The translations under genes and the position numbers were made by a program. This document shows, in pieces, positions 63,319-64,000 of a stretch of DNA of 64,000 bases (its first letter is position 1; each line of letters begins with the position of its first letter). Origin of the DNA: Neonectria sp. B-13 (Eukaryota > Ascomycota > Sordariomycetes > Hypocreales > Nectriaceae). Location: positions 4,942,309 to 5,006,308 of the forward strand of contig NOKP01000002.1 of the NCBI GenBank assembly GCA_002682825.1, given 5' to 3'. The notes below the pieces were generated by a model. The model was not told where the DNA came from, made no database searches, and was given only the letters and a program-made list of their open reading frames with translations.

Positions 63319-64000
63319 ATGGTCTCTCTCCGCCATTCCACTGCACAAACACTCTCCCTCCCTCCGCCCGCCTCTCCCCTCAAGCGAGTACCACTGCAAG
63401 AACTCCCCGTCTCGCCCTCCGGCGGTCTCACCCGTACTCGCGAGCGCACCACCCGCCCTATCCCCTCCGTTGACAAGGAGAACTTGAGCGACGTCGTGCG
63501 CGCCCTCGAGCACCGCCGCGTCACCATGAGTCACCAGTTGCAGAGCATCACCGAACAATTCCATCTCCACCGAGACCGCATCACCGAGCTGTCCCGCCGG
63601 CTCAACCAGTTGCGCGCCGCTAACTTCCCCATAGCTGCCCAGCCTGCGGACCATCCCCGGCTTAGCATGCCGCTGGTGGACTCGGACGATTCGGATTCGG
63701 AGCCTGACCTGAGCGTACTTGGAATGGCTCGTCCTGCTGCTCCCCCCGCCTCTGCCGCTGAGGTTATCGAGGAGCAGATCCGCGCCATGTCCTATGTCGA
63801 CGAGGAAGATGAAGACGATGAAGAGGACGAGGACGATGAGGCCCTCTCGCAAGAACAGTATGAGGCCGAGGACACGAGCGCCGAGGAGGAACAAGGCGAC
63901 GAGGAGAACGAGGGCGTCCCGCTCATCGATCCCGCCACCGCCGGCCTGAAGGAGATCTCAAACCTCGCAAGGTTCACCGTCAGCAGCCACAAACCCGGCA
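63319..64000 (+). CDS. APC10: Anaphase-promoting complex subunit Apc10/Doc1, partial (cut by window edge)
   Basis: The frame runs open from ATG 63319 to the right edge (227 codons). The last part (DPATAGLKEISNLARFTV, then SSHKPG) is the start of the DOC domain, which in Apc10 helps bind substrate degrons to the anaphase-promoting complex. Before it lie a Pro/Ser-rich N-terminus, a DKENLSD motif, a predicted helix (ALEHRRVTMSHQLQSI and RDRITELSRRLNQLR) and a long Asp/Glu run. Fungal Apc10 proteins often have a long variable N-terminal extension, so the acidic part fits. The first 105 residues may be replaced by the upstream exon in another transcript form. The DOC body and stop lie outside the window. 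Confidence 0.8.
   Translation, partial: MVSLRHSTAQTLSLPPPASPLKRVPLQELPVSPSGGLTRTRERTTRPIPSVDKENLSDVVRALEHRRVTMSHQLQSITEQFHLHRDRITELSRRLNQLRAANFPIAAQPADHPRLSMPLVDSDDSDSEPDLSVLGMARPAAPPASAAEVIEEQIRAMSYVDEEDEDDEEDEDDEALSQEQYEAEDTSAEEEQGDEENEGVPLIDPATAGLKEISNLARFTVSSHKPG

Overview
This window reads as nuclear DNA of a filamentous ascomycete, most likely a Sordariomycete. The genes carry short introns (about 48-98 nt) with GTRNGT donors, CTAAC/CTGAC branch sites and YAG acceptors. Codons favour C or G in third position, and the protein set is typical of Pezizomycotina. There is no operon logic; neighbouring genes are mostly unrelated housekeeping genes. No tRNA, rRNA or CRISPR could be supported. 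The base at 55543 is an N.

Layout. 1-14 kb is dense housekeeping: VPS24 (ESCRT-III, -), SBA1/p23 (+), YRA1/ALY mRNA export factor with an 824-nt intron (-), the 53-residue oligosaccharyltransferase subunit OST4 (-), TMA46 (+), a mitochondrial carrier (+) and a 59-residue SMP-type small protein (-). 14.1-16.5 kb is a repeat island: a 29-bp minisatellite, then a 1.25-kb LINE-like insertion with a (CAAA)n tail and a 12-bp target-site duplication. 16.5-24.4 kb holds two amino-acid biosynthesis enzymes on the minus strand, threonine synthase and cobalamin-independent methionine synthase, flanking an AT-hook protein. 26.8-32.5 kb has a large disordered protein (+) and a DHA1-type MFS transporter (-). 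33.3-38.9 kb holds prefoldin subunit 4 (-) and CENP-W (+) on one short divergent promoter, a YAG7-like RGG protein (+) and an RS/RD-rich protein ending in a Hub1 ubiquitin-like domain (+). 39.3-49.4 kb has a degenerate Tri101-like acyltransferase (-), the ER chaperone LHS1 (+), a secreted aspartic protease (+) and a small coiled-coil protein (-).

From 49.4 to 59.1 kb the window is gene-poor. It holds a frameshifted relic gene (52.1-54.3 kb), a secreted CE12 rhamnogalacturonan acetylesterase and one candidate membrane microprotein. An aquaporin with a long cytosolic tail follows (59.1-60.7 kb). The right edge cuts through an APC10/DOC1 gene.

Functional threads. OST4, LHS1 and the secreted protease and CE12 enzyme belong to secretion. 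YRA1, the Hub1-like protein, TMA46 and YAG7 touch RNA maturation and translation. CENP-W, prefoldin and APC10 touch chromosome segregation and the cytoskeleton. Several genes (OST4, SMP, CENP-W, the 58.5-kb ORF) are small or split enough to be missed by length-filtered ORF calling. Gene models were assembled by eye from reading frames and splice consensus; family names come from memory of the families and no database was searched.
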